From contig JACAXG010000052.1 of NCBI GenBank assembly GCA_018881555.1, positions 5,506,156 to 5,570,155 on the forward strand: a DNA stretch of 64,000 bases, read 5' to 3'. Shown one piece after another: positions 23,673 through 35,814 of the stretch. The position numbers and the translations under genes were made by a program. The stretch comes from Amblyornis subalaris (Eukaryota > Chordata > Aves > Passeriformes > Ptilonorhynchidae). Under the pieces are notes generated by a model. That model was not told the origin of the DNA. It searched no databases and worked only from the letters and a program-made list of their open reading frames with translations. Numbering within the stretch: position 1 is the first letter of the stretch; each line of letters starts with the position of its first letter.

Positions 23673-24572
23673 TTGATGTCTGTGTTTCTTAAATATTAAT
23701 GTCGACAATTTATAGAACTGAGGGATTTTTTCCACCAATGTCTTAAAACAGTAATTCTGATCTTCTAATGAAATAACTATATTAATATGGCAGCAGTATT
23801 TCCTTGTGACCCTGCACTGTCTAAGATTCCTTTTTAGTAAACAAAATGATATCACATACCAACTGTATTTTAAAAAATGGAAGCAAAACATTAAATTGAT
23901 ATTCAGCTAGACAGCAATGCAATTTGTCTAGAATTAGGTATCAATTGAAATCTGTTATGATACAACACATGCACTTTATCCATCCCTTGCTTTCTAACAG
24001 TAGTTGCCATAACTACTAAAATATTTTTCCCATAAGTTTCCTGATTCAGCTTTATAGCCAACAGTCAGAAGTACGTTATATATATGTTATGGGTGAAAAA
24101 TTATGAGCTGCTACAAATAGTGTAAAAAGCTGCATGATGTTATATTTTTTTCCAACGTGTGCTAAAGGCGAGATGGGCGTGAGTGAATACTATCACTTAC
24201 CTAAGGCTCTCACATACATAGAGTTTTAAATGGATGTCCTGCCTATTCTTGTCAATCCATGCTAAAAGCCAGACCATCAAATCTACTGGACATTAATGTC
24301 TAGAGACACATCCTCTGGACATTAATGTCTAAAGACAATAGTGTTCCCCATCACTATTTGTCTAATGGTCCGTTCCTCTTTTAGTCTGTTTGCAGCTGGT
24401 CCTCAAAGGCTTTGGGAGGTGACCACTTCAGCCTCTTCTGCCACCTTTCCCACAAGTGCTCCAGCCCTTTCATTGTGCAATAATCTTTGAGATAAATCAA
24501 TGCAAGATCTCACCAATAAGTCCTAAAATAAAAACAAGTCTACAGAGATTGCTATTACTCATCTGTCTCCAG
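23673..24572. other. Non-coding sequence with a duplicated 12-bp palindrome
   Basis: No gene recognised. At 24,286-24,337 a 23-base motif is repeated with a 29-base period, each copy containing the perfect palindrome GACATTAATGTC. Confidence 0.6.
24286..24337. repeat. Direct repeat containing two copies of palindrome GACATTAATGTC
   Basis: CTGGACATTAATGTCTAGAG at 24286 and CTGGACATTAATGTCTAAAG at 24315, period 29. The 12-base GACATTAATGTC is self-complementary. Paired palindromes can be binding sites for a dimeric factor or simply the outcome of a small duplication. Confidence 0.85.
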
Positions 24573-24692
24573 ATGCGAGAGGGAGAGATGGCTGACTTAC
24601 ATGTAAAACTCGAAAATAAATATCAAGGATGTGATTCTCTGGAAATCTGTCTCCAATATAGAGTAAGTTGCCTGGGAGAAGTGGACCTTAAG
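24573..24692 (+). other. Exon-like block with acceptor and two in-phase donors (speculative)
   Basis: A pyrimidine-rich acceptor (GCTATTACTCATCTGTCTCC followed by AG) ends at 24572. The block that follows is open on the plus strand and starts MREGEMADLHVKLENKYQG. After exactly 30 codons there is AGA followed by GTAAGT (donor at 24662/24663), and after exactly 40 codons AAG followed by GTATGT (donor at 24692/24693). Both would leave phase 0. The amino-acid mix (K, E, D, L, Q) is more protein-like than the surrounding chance frames. I do not recognise the protein, no neighbouring exon is evident, and splice-like signals arise often by chance, so this is only a candidate for a coding or long non-coding RNA exon. 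Confidence 0.25.
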
Positions 24693-27600
24693 GTATGTTT
24701 TTCTACAACATAATTGCTGTTGGGCTAACTTTTAGTGCTTATTACCCAGAATATTAGATTTTGTAGGCCCCCAGTTGAATATTTAGCCCTTATAACTACA
24801 TAAGGATGCCAGGCATTCTTCTCAGTCCTCCAGATCTTATGAGGCAATGTGTATAAATGACATGACACAGATTCTGCAGGGGGAGAAAAGATTGCCATAT
24901 GATTATATTACTGATAATTGTATATATAAGAAAGAAGAGAGTTGTGTTTGTGTGGGAAGTCTTAGCAGCAGAACTTTTTAGCTTGGGTATTTTAATTTGT
25001 AAATAAAAGTTTATAAACAGGACAACTTCAAAATAAAGCCTCAAAATAATTTTTCATGTGGGGTAGAAATACCAGGGATAAAAAAGCCCACATAAAGATG
25101 GAAAGAGATAAAAAAAGTTTTGAGATGCATTCATCAGGGTTATCTACTCTATCTTTTCTGCATTGCTTACCACCCAGAGTGTTCTTCTGAATCACAAATA
25201 CACACAGCTTATTAATTACTGTTAATTTAGTCACTTATAAACTGCATAACTTCCCAAGATCTGTAAGGTTTGTGTAGATATTGCACATCCATTATTTTGG
25301 CAGTATGACTTCTGTGAGGGCTTTGCTATTGGTTGGACAGTCAAAGTTGACAGAAAGTCAAAGGCATTTGCCTGAAAGCAGTTTACCCTGAACGTATTTT
25401 GTCTGAGGTACATGATTTTCTTTATGCAAGGAACAAAACCCCCGAAAAAAAAACTAGAGAGGTCACAAGAAACTTAGATAAATCTAACTTCTAGTTCTCA
25501 TTCCATGGCAAAGAAGAGAATGCAACTTTACAAAAGTAATCTCTCACTGCTTCTTCCCTCACTGCAGCCTAGGGCTGTAAAGTTCTGGGATAAAAGGGTT
25601 AAAGGATTTTATTTTTTTCTTAAAATGTCAGCATGTTTTATATTTCTTCCTCCCACAGAAGAGAAGAGTAGTTCTGTAGACTGAGTAAAATTTTATTTGA
25701 ACATTCAGCAAAGTAAATGATTACTTTGGATAACATTTTATAGTGATAAGATGTCAGCTAATAGACTTGATTAGAACTGAGTCAGCAAATAGTTTTGCTT
25801 TTTCCTTTACAGGACTTGGGTACATAGAAATGGCTATAAAATGCTGAGGACAGACAGCAAAAATGTGTCTCTTTTTGTCAATGTGTAAAATTCCAAGTCA
25901 GGAAGAAGTACATCTTCTCATATGGGGTGAGTTGTTAAAATTGCTTCTGATGAGATAAAAGATTGTTTCAAAAATAACTTCTGTCTCATAAATAACAAAA
26001 AAATTTCTAAATTTGTGTTGTTGCTCTCAAACTAACTCTGCCTTCTTTCCCTCAAAACAAAAAGAGTAAAATGTTTGTGCATGAGTATGTATTTGAGGTG
26101 ACTGTGAGGTAACTGAAAGTCTGACATTTCTCTTGCTAATGAGATCCAGTTATTTGAACTTCAGATTTAACAACAACTTCTTTAGTGTCTTTTTTTTCAT
26201 AATAAATGCATTAGAAACCATTATAATTGGAATAAAAAATTGAATACTTAGGAAGCATAACGTCTTCAGGAAAGAGGCATTTCCTTTTGTTTATATATTA
26301 TTATTATCTAAGTTCCCAATCTAGACTGGACCCCTCAATACTTGCAGAAAAGTATTGAGTTCCATTGTACTTATTTCCAAAGATATATTCACTGCAGTTC
26401 CTAATGCATTTTTTCATATGTTCTACTGTTTTTATGTATTGTAATATTTTACTGCACTTGTAACGTCTTTTCTTTCTCCCCACACAACTAGCTTTGCAGT
26501 GAAGCAAGAACTGAAAATAAAAAGTGTCTTCTGATCACAGATGTTTTCCTCTCTACTGGACTGAAAGAAAGTAGTATTAAAATTTATTGTGAGTAAGGGA
26601 AATATTCCATTCTAAATTATGCCATGTCCAGAATAAATAAGATGAATTTAGATTAGCTGGAACAAGGACTTTGTATGTAGTTTGATAGATTGTTTCACAG
26701 AAGGAAGCAAACATTTTGCAAGTGGAACATGCAAAAGGGAGGAAAGTAGCATGGAGTTAGGTTGTATTTTAGCTGCAACTACAGAATCTCTATGTCATGA
26801 GTTAGAGGACCTCCACACCTTTATAAAATATAAAAACTTATGAAACCTCTTGGGTTGGAGCATAGAATTTAGAGTAAAATTATCCTCCGTTAATGATTAT
26901 CCTCTGTTAATGATTGCTTTCGTTTCTTCATTTGCATGCAATGGACATTTGACATGATCATTTAAAATCATTTTAATTTATTATTAAAATGGAATTCTGA
27001 CATGCAACTGCCTATGTAAAATTATTTTGCTGTTTCCCTCTTTTCATAAAAGCAAGGGTTAAAATTAAAAATAGAAAATCTCATCTCTCACAGTAGACAC
27101 TGATTTATAGGAGAAAAGTTATTTTGTCAATTTTCAGTAATTTCAACAGATGCTGGAAACATTTTAGCAAAAAAATCAGGTTTATGACATCTAAATACAG
27201 AGGCTAAAAACCTGGCCTCCTCATCATTAGCAGAATTTTTTCTTAGTTATGTCTTATTTTCCACATGTTCACAAAGATCTTGCAAGTGAAGAAAGAAAAC
27301 TTCCAAATTGAATAAAGGAATGAATTAATAATTGGTCTGTCTGATTCAAAACATAAACAGATATAACATAGAAATATAATACTACTAGTAAAAATTATTT
27401 TGTCTAAGCACTCTTAAGCTGTAAGTATTGCCAAATCTGCTAGAAAGGCCAGATGTTTTGTGCTGCTCATTGTGCTCTTAAGGCACACTCTTATAAACAA
27501 ACAACCCAATTAACACAAACTCTTATTTGTTGTTGTTCTCATTCCTACTCTATAGCTACTGATGGTTTTAACTGTCACTTCAAAAACTACTTCCCTGCTG

Positions 27601-30600
27601 TCACACAAAGAAAGGATGATGTCTTCAAACATAAAAGTGGATGTCTGCAAATGTTGCTGCTATGTCATAAAGAGTTTCTTATTTGAATTTTTCATAGCTC
27701 TCAAAAGGGTTTGTTGCCATATTAGCTATTTTGGCTATTTTTGCAGAACCTCTATCTAAGGTAATAAACTTTGTCTGCTTCCACACCATGATGTCTGTAT
27801 GCAAAAGCCCTGTTGGAGATGGCCCCCACATTTTAAATACCAGAGTGTTCCTGGGAATTGTTCAGGAGAGTGATAGTTGGCATAGGATAAATATAACTTG
27901 GGAAAAGGTCAAAACATGCCTAATTATATTTCAGTGCTGGTCTGGATTTACCAGTACAGTTACAACTTATGTGCCTCAAAAAAGAATTTCTCCGACAGAG
28001 CAGCATTAGTTCTGTTTATCAATGAATGTGTAGAACTTTTTTTCATGGTCCTAACTGGTGTAGGTGTACTACAGAAAATTTTAATGTAGACTGTGTTACA
28101 TCTAATAGCAAAGACATTACACAGAAAACCTACTCTGGAAAAAAAAAAAAAAAGCTAAAACACATGCACTGGAGAGATCATAAGTGCTAATGTGCCTTTT
28201 CTATGTGGTTTTTTTTTTTTAAATGTTTACTTCTCTCATGTACTATCAGAAGTTTTTGGACTAGCAGCGTGGGGGGAAGCAGTGTGGTACCAGTGATTAC
28301 AAGAAAAGTGAGACCAGGCCAGGAACTATCAGACAGGTGAGAAATTTCCTGCCAAGCCGAGAATCTTGCAAAGCAAACTTACAGCTGGCTTCCTACTTAT
28401 CTGGCACCAGAGGATATCAATGACCAGGACTGATGCAAATTTCATGTATAAGCATGAAAAATACAGATAACATGGCAGTCAGTGCACTGATAAAGCAGAA
28501 GGGATCCAAAGGTGGGTGCTGGTTCACAGGAAAAAGTCTACAGTGGTGACTGTGCACCAAATTTCCAACAGATGATTCAGAAAGAAGGTAAATCTAGTCT
28601 CTATCCTGTAAGTTCTCCAGCTTTTCCAGTCCCTCGGCTATCCATTAATTTTCAGAGAAAAGTGAATATCACATCAAATCTTGAAGATATGTTTTCATGT
28701 ATGTAAGGATGATTCCAGTGTTTCAGCTAAAATAATTTGTCAAGGAGATGCATCCATAAGCAAAAACACTTTTCCAATACACACTCTTTGTGAAATCAGA
28801 GATTAGAAATGAATTCTTCTTTTGGGATTTTAAAAAAAGAAAATATCAAGCTTCTTGTCTTTACCAACCACAAGTTTTCTTCTAGTTCATCTTAATTCAA
28901 AACACCATAACCATCTAATGCATGTTTTCTGCTCTTCTCAGGTATCATCACAAAACTTTATATAAGTAGTCTCTGATTTTAAAGAACTTCCATAAAACCC
29001 TAGGAATATAAATATATCCTTATGCTTTATGAAAATTTCTTAGGTGTTGAAACCTGAAAAAGAAGGCAAAAGATTGTGGCTACCCAGTGCTTTAATTATT
29101 TTCTAAAGCAATACCCTTCTGAGAGTTAGGTATGTGACCAGGGAAAGGAAATGAACTTGTGTGTTTGCAACTCACAGTTGATGTACACCAGAAAGGTCAC
29201 TGAAGTTTGCAAAAAAAAATTAAAAATACTATGTTTAAAGAAGATCAGTGTTAGTTCTGCAGCAGGACTAGGGTAGTGCAAAGATGTCTTATCTTTTCTT
29301 TCTTTTCTGAGATATAGGCCAAGGTCTAGAATCAAATTTTCATTAAAGTGTGTTAATTTTTCCCTCCGAAGGTAGATAAACTGCTGTGTGAAACTTAGGA
29401 AGTAATGTTCTGCTAGCATTGTTTTTCTGTAAGCGGAAAGTTACCACTTTGAAACCATTCATACTTTTTCTGACTTGATCTTAAAAAATGGGGTTAGGTT
29501 TTTTTTTTCAGTGCTCACTTCTACAAATGTACATTAATGTTGAGGAAAAAAAAATTACCATTCTGCTTATTTGGGCAGGAAATAGGGTCATCTTGGACTA
29601 GAGCCGGTGACTTGCATCAATTATCCCTGCTGTTAATTCTAATGTTAGAGTGGTAATTATCACCTAACATCCATTTAAACTATTCCATGAAAACAATTTC
29701 ATACCACCTTGATTACCACCTGGATTCTCCTGATTGAAATTCTTTAAGTGGTAAGGAAGGAAAAGTATTTTAAAACAAACAAACAACAGCCCCAAAACTA
29801 AAATGCACAAAATAGTCTGCATTCAATTAAGAACTCCTTGAGGGATCAGTCCTTGAGTGACTAAAACACAAAAATAAAGCTATAATTTATGTATGATTAT
29901 GTACCTCTGGTCATTGTTGTTTTATTCTATGTTTTGTTCAGAATATAATAATAGTCTAGGGCAGATGAAGAGTGAAGACTTGATATGATATGAATCTCTT
30001 ACAGTCTGAGTTTTCATTATTTACACTGAGGAAAAAGTTATATTTAGATAATACCATAGTTTTTAGTAGGTTGCTCATTAGTCAAAATAAGATTTTTTTA
30101 CAGGTATTGAACACAGGGCAGAAAACAGGAGTCAGCACTAATCCTGCTTCCAAACTGAACATATTGCTANCTTGCTAATCTCTCAGGCTACGTGAACAAA
30201 CAAACCCTGGTGGAAAACCTGCATAGCAAGAGAACAGAGAACAGAATCTGTCCACAACCATTAGGACAGAACTACTATTCCACTGTGAAGTTTAGTGACA
30301 AATGATAAGTCTTCTGTGTTCAGTTGGTATTAATTCAATTCCNTGATGAAGACCCAACCTANGGGAACATTTTAAGGTATGGCTGAAGTTAATGTGTAAA
30401 GGAGTTGAAGTCAGTGGGTCTGTATGTATAAGTAAATGTTTCTGAACCTCTTCTTTCTTCAGATCTTGTAGTTTAATCAAGGCTATAAAAGATAATTCAG
30501 AAGGAATCAGTGAGCACTCAGGTCCTTGTTTGGTAGCTTAAGCAATTTTCGGTAGCTTTGGTGATGCTGTTTGTACAAATACAGAAGGCAATTTTCCTTT

Positions 30601-32242
30601 ACTCAAAATAATTCACAGTATATTTTTATACATCTGTTTTGTGATGACAAGAGCTGTCCATTGATAATATGACAGTCTATCTCAGATGTAGACGAATATA
30701 ATGTGGAGGTGAATATTTGGTAACTGTTCCACACCCTTTTGTTTACTGGCTTCTGTAAGGATGCCAAAATCCAGAGAATATGGCTTAGAATGAAAAAAAC
30801 ATAGAAATCATACAAAAATTATACATATAATAACAACCAAGCAAACTCCTTCNTCCTTATTTCAGGTCTAAATAAGATCTATAAACCCACAATATTTAAA
30901 AAACTCCTAGTGCACTCTCCAAATAAATATTTGCTCAACATCTATTGGCTATCAAAAAGCAGCTAGATGGGGGAAAAAAAGTAGAAAACATAACTAAAGT
31001 TTATAAAACTCAATTTTATGCACTTACGATGACTAGTGCATTAACTTCTGGTTAGCATATTTCAGAAAGATGTGGGACGACACATGGGTTTCAAAAGCGA
31101 CTGGAAATATAAAATTACATTTGTGATAAACAAAACTGAAAAGGCTGATATTTAAAGTAGTTTAAAGGAAAGATTAATAACAAAGGATGTGACAATGCAC
31201 ACAAAATAGTTAAGTGAAAACAATTCTGGTATTCCAGTCTATCTTTTTTACATTCTACAAGACAGAAAGAAAACATGAAAGCTGGCTAACAGCAAACTGT
31301 CTTTCTTAGCAGGAAAAAAGACAGCAGCTTTCTTTACAACTTTCAGCTCAGCAAAACCCAAACAATTCTGCAACCCAAGACAAATGTAGTTAAGGTACAT
31401 ACACATGCAACTGTCCTGTTTACCTGGAAACATCCCCTGGGAAACTTCTACCTCTACTCCAATTGTGCACAGCAGGAGATTTGGTAAATACNTAAGTGGC
31501 TGAAGAGTGCTAATACTGCCTTGGGGCTCTCTGCCTATCTTAACGCAAGTAGTTGAGGGAGTCAGGACTCTAAGTAAGTGTGCTAAACTTCTCTGTAACC
31601 AACGATGAGACACAGGTATGGAAAATATGCTGNTAATAACTTCTGCTAAGATCTCTGTTAGGTGTCTAAAGTAGTGAGTATATGAGCACTTGTTAAGTAA
31701 GTGTTAGAAAATGTAGCATTTTTGAAGGTGCACAGGCCCTCGAGCACAACTTTAATCAAACAATAAAGAAATAATTGTATATGTATTTTTATTGTTAATA
31801 TTGTGAAACAACGGTATTTACATATGTGTTTGTTTAAACTCATATAAATGTTTTACTCATTTACTCAGCCTTGCACACTGTGTTAGGGTATTACAATTGT
31901 ATTTTGAATTGTCTGTGGATATACTGATGACTAAAGAAGAAAAGCTGAAAATTATGGTATATGTCATCGAATATTAACAGTTATTAATTGGTAGTTGCAA
32001 TAATTTGAAGCACATTTGTAAGGGGGTTTCTTATTCTTCTTTTGTGTGTTACTACTACTATGGCATAGCCTGGAAATGCTTCTTTCTGTATCAGTAAACC
32101 ATTCATTTTCACAGGTATTTGCTATTTTGCTTTATCATCTCTGCATAACCTGGTATGGTTAGCAAGTCAAAAACTTTGGGAGGGGAGGCAAGGTGAGGCG
32201 AGGAGCTACCATCCATATTCTCTTGGGGTTTTATTCCGTGCT
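24693..32242. other. Long AT-rich stretch without recognised genes or named repeats
   Basis: About 7.5 kb. All open frames are short (under 125 codons) and lack motifs. It contains a 17-base tandem pair at about 26,879-26,912, A14-15 at about 28,139-28,153 and T12 at about 28,209-28,220. The 31248-31613 minus frame (121 codons) has an N inside and no family features. A less AT-rich patch at 28,260-28,560 has a single donor-like site (AAG followed by GTAAAT near 28587) but no convincing acceptor. Confidence 0.5.
26879..26912. repeat. 17-bp tandem pair (ATTATCCTC-C/T-GTTAATG)
   Basis: Two adjacent 17-base units differ at one position. A small slippage duplication. Confidence 0.85.
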
Positions 32243-32616
32243 TCATAGAATAATAGAATCATTAAGGTTGAAAAGAGCTNTAAGATCATCAAATCCAACC
32301 GTCAAAATTGCACCACCACCATGTTCATCACTAAATCATACCCTGGAGTGCCATATCCATGTTTTCAGAACACTTCCGGGGTGGTGCCTCTACCACTTCC
32401 CTGAATGTTCTGTACCAAGGCCTTACAACCCTTTCCATGAAGAAATTTTTCCTAATATCGAAAGTAAACATCCTCTGGTGCAACTTGAGGCGATTTCTTC
32501 TCATCATGTCACTTGTGACTTGGTAGAAGAGACTGACACCCACCTCACTACAACCTCCTTTCAGGAGCTGTAGAGAGCAATAACGTCCCCCCTCAGCCTT
32601 CTTTTCTCCAGACTTC
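32243..32616 (-). mobile_element. CR1 LINE, 3' end with C-terminal ORF2 region, decayed
   Basis: On the plus strand the block begins with the inverted CR1 terminus (CATAGAATAATAGAATCATT, then AGGTTGAAAAGAGCT, then AAGATCATCAAATCCAACC). It continues through the complement of the CR1 3' untranslated and C-terminal coding part (ACCACTTCCCTGAATGTTC, CCATGAAGAAATTTTTCCTA, GTAGAAGAGACTGACACCCA, CCTCAGCCTTCTTTTCTCCA). On the minus strand a remnant such as IRKNFFMERVVRPWYRTFREVVEAPP is readable, where the family has a K-F-F-x-x-R-V-x-x-H-W-x-R-L-P-x-E-V-V-E-like run, so frame and residues are decayed. It is truncated at 32616. The 126-codon plus-strand open frame across it is a shadow. Confidence 0.93.
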
Positions 32617-35181
32617 TTACAATAATAATTTGTTTCTTAGAGATAAGATGCAAATGATAATTTGAAAGATTTCGGCTTCAGATTAACGCCAAAGACAGCA
32701 GGAGCAGTGATACATCGATGATTGCAGCCACAAGTCTTTAGCAAATTCTGCCTTTGCATGCAAATGACAATTGAAAATGTTGCTGAGTCACTGGACAGTC
32801 CTTTGCTTAGTCTTTTAACAGCTCATTTATCATAATCCTACAGAGACATAGCCTGAAGTTCTCAAAAGCCTTAGGCTAAATTTTGTTTCTGGTAGTTTTG
32901 ATGCTTGAACATTAACACCTGGAACATGGAGCCAAGGAGAATTGTGATGATCATTGGACATCAGCTGAATATCATAGGAATTCTCCCTTGTAAAATGGCA
33001 AAAATAAAACCAAATGAACAAACAAAAATACCAGTCACCTAAACCCCCACCTTAAAACACTGTTTTCTTACAGACAATATATGTAAAATCTTCCAAACTT
33101 TATCAGTATGCTTCCTGAACTTTAAAGTAATATGAATTAATTTGTATAAAAACTCTGGAGTTTTCAGTCTGTTTTGTAAGCTGGTTTTGATTTGAGCGTA
33201 CAAAACCAATATTTACAAAATTAGTGGATGCTTCTGAAGGGACTGGTGTTTTACAATGGCCTTCGTCATGATCCACTGTACTTCTTGTTTTGGAAAATCT
33301 CTATCAGAGTGTGCTGGTGAAGATCACACAGAAACCAGCAATCAATTATGGAAATCCTAAAACCAAGAGTCTGAATTTTCATTTCTATTATCCTGTTGAA
33401 ATCTATGTAAATATTATTGACATCACTTGTAATTTCACAGGTATAACAATAAATCAATTAATCTGTTTCTAGAGAATTTTCCCCTATGAAAAATCTTAGT
33501 AAAAACCTGGTGCAAATGCAGTCACTTGTATTGTGCTTCTTTTTGCTCTTTGCAGCAAAGGCCAACATTTGAAAAAAATATTCAGATATGTATATTTTTT
33601 TAATAGGTTTTCTCTTTTTCTATGATCAAATATCACATTGTGATTTTTTATTTATTTATAAGAAGTAGTAGTAAAAAGCTACATGCAGAAACTGACAGGC
33701 CTCTATATAGGCACAAAGGTTACTGTCTTTGAGAAAAGAATCAATTAGTTTGAATATAAAATACTTGAACAGTGAACTCTCTACATCCGTAGTTTATCAT
33801 TATTCCATTTTTCTACTAATTTTTAAAACTGATGAATAATAAATGAATACATATTTTTATTCTATGTAATTGTCATATTCTCACAGAACTAATTAATTCA
33901 AATAAAACAATGCATTAGTTCTCAGTGCCAATTGAGCTGATGTGTTTATTTAGCCTTTCACTTTTAAATTGAATTGAGAGACATTCTGAGTTCAGTGTTG
34001 AATTACAGGTTGTATGTTTCATCCCTGCTGAAATTCTTTGAAACCTGCCTTATTACACAAAAAAGGAATAAAAAGAAAAAAATAATTCTGTTTTGATCCT
34101 CATATCTCAGAAATAATAACTTTTAATCTTCTCTTTTTGGTACAGTAACCTTTTCTTCTGGTTTTGGTACAGTAATTATGACTCAAAAATGGAGAATGGT
34201 CATAACAAGCAAGAACATGAGAGTAGTTTAGGAGATCTCTTTCTAAAATGCAATATTGAATAGCAAAAAATAAATCCTGTTTTCATATGTATAAATGATA
34301 CATGCATCGCAGGAGAAATCATAATAATGAAATTTAATGCTGATCTATAAGTTCCTGTCTCAGTCCCATGTATTTTGTCTCAACCTTAAGTCTGACATTA
34401 CAAAAAGGTTTGTTGTTTTTTTTTTCTCTCCTTTGCTTTTTCTGTTAAACATAGAAAAGTTTCAACTTCCTTTTAAACATACTTAGATCCTGTCATGTCC
34501 CTTCTGGATACTTTGTGTTTCTAAAGTAACAAAGCATGCATTTTCCTGATAAGACCAGAATTGAATTACTCAGTTTAGTGCTATGTCGTAACTGCTATAA
34601 GTTTGCTTCATCGTGTCTAAGATCATGGCAGTGTTGTCATGGCAGTTCCTGAACAGTTCCTGAACAGTTCAGTAAGAATCACAGAAAATATTGCAGCTGA
34701 CCAAAAATTTTAAAAATTATTTTCATAGATTTTGCTGAAAACTCATATTCCTTTTTGAATTTTTGGATNTAGGCATTTATTTTTGAAAGATTTTATTGAT
34801 AGTCTTCATGTTTCTTCAACTACCAGAATACTCAAAGTACCTTAATTTTGAAAGTTCTCATTATAGTCACTATGATTCATTAGATAAACTACTGCTTTTT
34901 CAACCACATCTAGAAGTCACTAGAAATGCTTTATAGCAGATATTAAGTAAATAAGAAAAATGGAAAATACTTTTAATAGAAAAAAACTCCATAAAAATGA
35001 ATAATATGAATAATTAACTCAATACGAATAATAATCTCAGGACAAAATATATCGAACTCATCATATCTCTAATTTTTGTTTCAATCTTGATTAACAGAAG
35101 GTCTTATATGATGGAATAAGTGCTAAGTTCTATATTTGGAATGGCACAGTTATTATGAATATCTGTATTTTCTGAGATAAA
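32617..35181. other. AT-rich non-coding sequence
   Basis: No gene recognised. Near 32,753-32,764 there is a self-complementary octamer-type sequence (TTTGCATGCAAA), followed by TGCTGAGTCAC at about 32,780. An 11-base tandem pair occurs at about 34,646-34,668, and TTTTGGTACAGTAA occurs twice 28 bases apart at about 34,136-34,178. Confidence 0.5.
34646..34668. repeat. 11-bp tandem pair (TTCCTGAACAG)
   Basis: TTCCTGAACAG is present twice in direct succession and is followed by TTCAG. It is immediately preceded by two copies of CATGGCAGT about 15 bases apart. Confidence 0.85.
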
Positions 35182-35255
35182 TCATTGAATCATTTAGGCT
35201 GCAAAAGACCCTTAAGCTCCCTCAGTCACTCTCCATAAGGCTTGTGCTCTAGACG
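35182..35255 (-). mobile_element. CR1 LINE, 3' portion left of the LTR insertion
   Basis: Inverted CR1 terminus (ATCATTGAATCATTTAGGCT, AAAAGACCCTTAAG). It jumps directly to CTCCCTCAGTCACTCTCCAT and GGCTTGTGCTCTAGAC, which in an intact CR1 lie several hundred bases further in, so an internal deletion has removed the 3' untranslated part and the C-terminal codons. The segment is interrupted after AGAC by the LTR and resumes at 35815. Confidence 0.9.
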
Positions 35256-35814
35256 TGTGGTGGGCTGACCTTGTCTGGTTGCCAGGTGCCCACTAAGCCA
35301 CTTTATCACTCCCCTCCTCAGCAAGATGGCAGAAGGAAATACGATGGAAAAGTAACATGTAGGTCGAGAGCAGCAAAAGTGAAAGGTTGTGCATGTAAGC
35401 AAAGACAAGAGATGCCAAAGATTTCATTCTCTACTTTCTATCAGCGAGTAATGTCCATCCACTTCCTGGGAAGCAGATCTTCAGCACATATAGTAGTTGC
35501 TCTGGAAGAGAAACGCTGTGAATAACAAAATGTTCCCACTTCCTCTTCCTTTTTCTTAGCTTTTATATTGGAGCAGATGTTCTATAGTATGAAATAGCTT
35601 TTTGGTCAANTTGGTTATGTCCCTTCACAATATTTTGCCCACCCCTCATCTTCCTGGTGGGGTGGCACAATGTTGGAGACACAGCACTGATGCTGTATTA
35701 GCACTGCCAAGACACTGGTGTGTTGTCACCACCTTTCCAGCTACCAGCACAAAGCACAGCACTCTGAGGGGTCCCATGTGGAAAACTGACTGCATTTCAG
35801 CTAGACCCAATACA
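35256..35814 (-). mobile_element. Solo LTR of an avian endogenous retrovirus, inserted in CR1
   Basis: The plus strand begins TGTGGTGGGCTGACC and ends GACCCAATACA, giving TG...CA ends on both strands over about 559 bases. On the minus strand the order is a decayed U3 that includes a CCACCCCACCAGGAAG-type stretch, a TATAAAAG element (near 35570) and a U5 part with decayed CACTTTTGC and TCGACC-type landmarks. The final GGTCAGCCCACCACA resembles the well-known avian LTR end. The flanks are AGACG (35251-35255) and AGACC (35815-35819), a 5-bp target duplication with one mismatch. Five-bp duplications are usual for ERVL-type elements and six for ERVK-type. No internal viral sequence is present, so it is a solo LTR left by recombination. 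The several open frames inside are shadows. Confidence 0.88.

Noticed and set aside
28500..28600. Possible exon ending AAG/GTAAAT near 28587
   Set aside because: The donor is weak, there is no polypyrimidine acceptor in front, the frame begins with GTG and not ATG, and there is no protein-like motif.
31248..31613. 121-codon minus frame; part of the DNA vaguely recalls old MIR-like sauropsid repeats
   Set aside because: The resemblance is too weak to align by eye, an N interrupts the frame, and no splice or start context is present.
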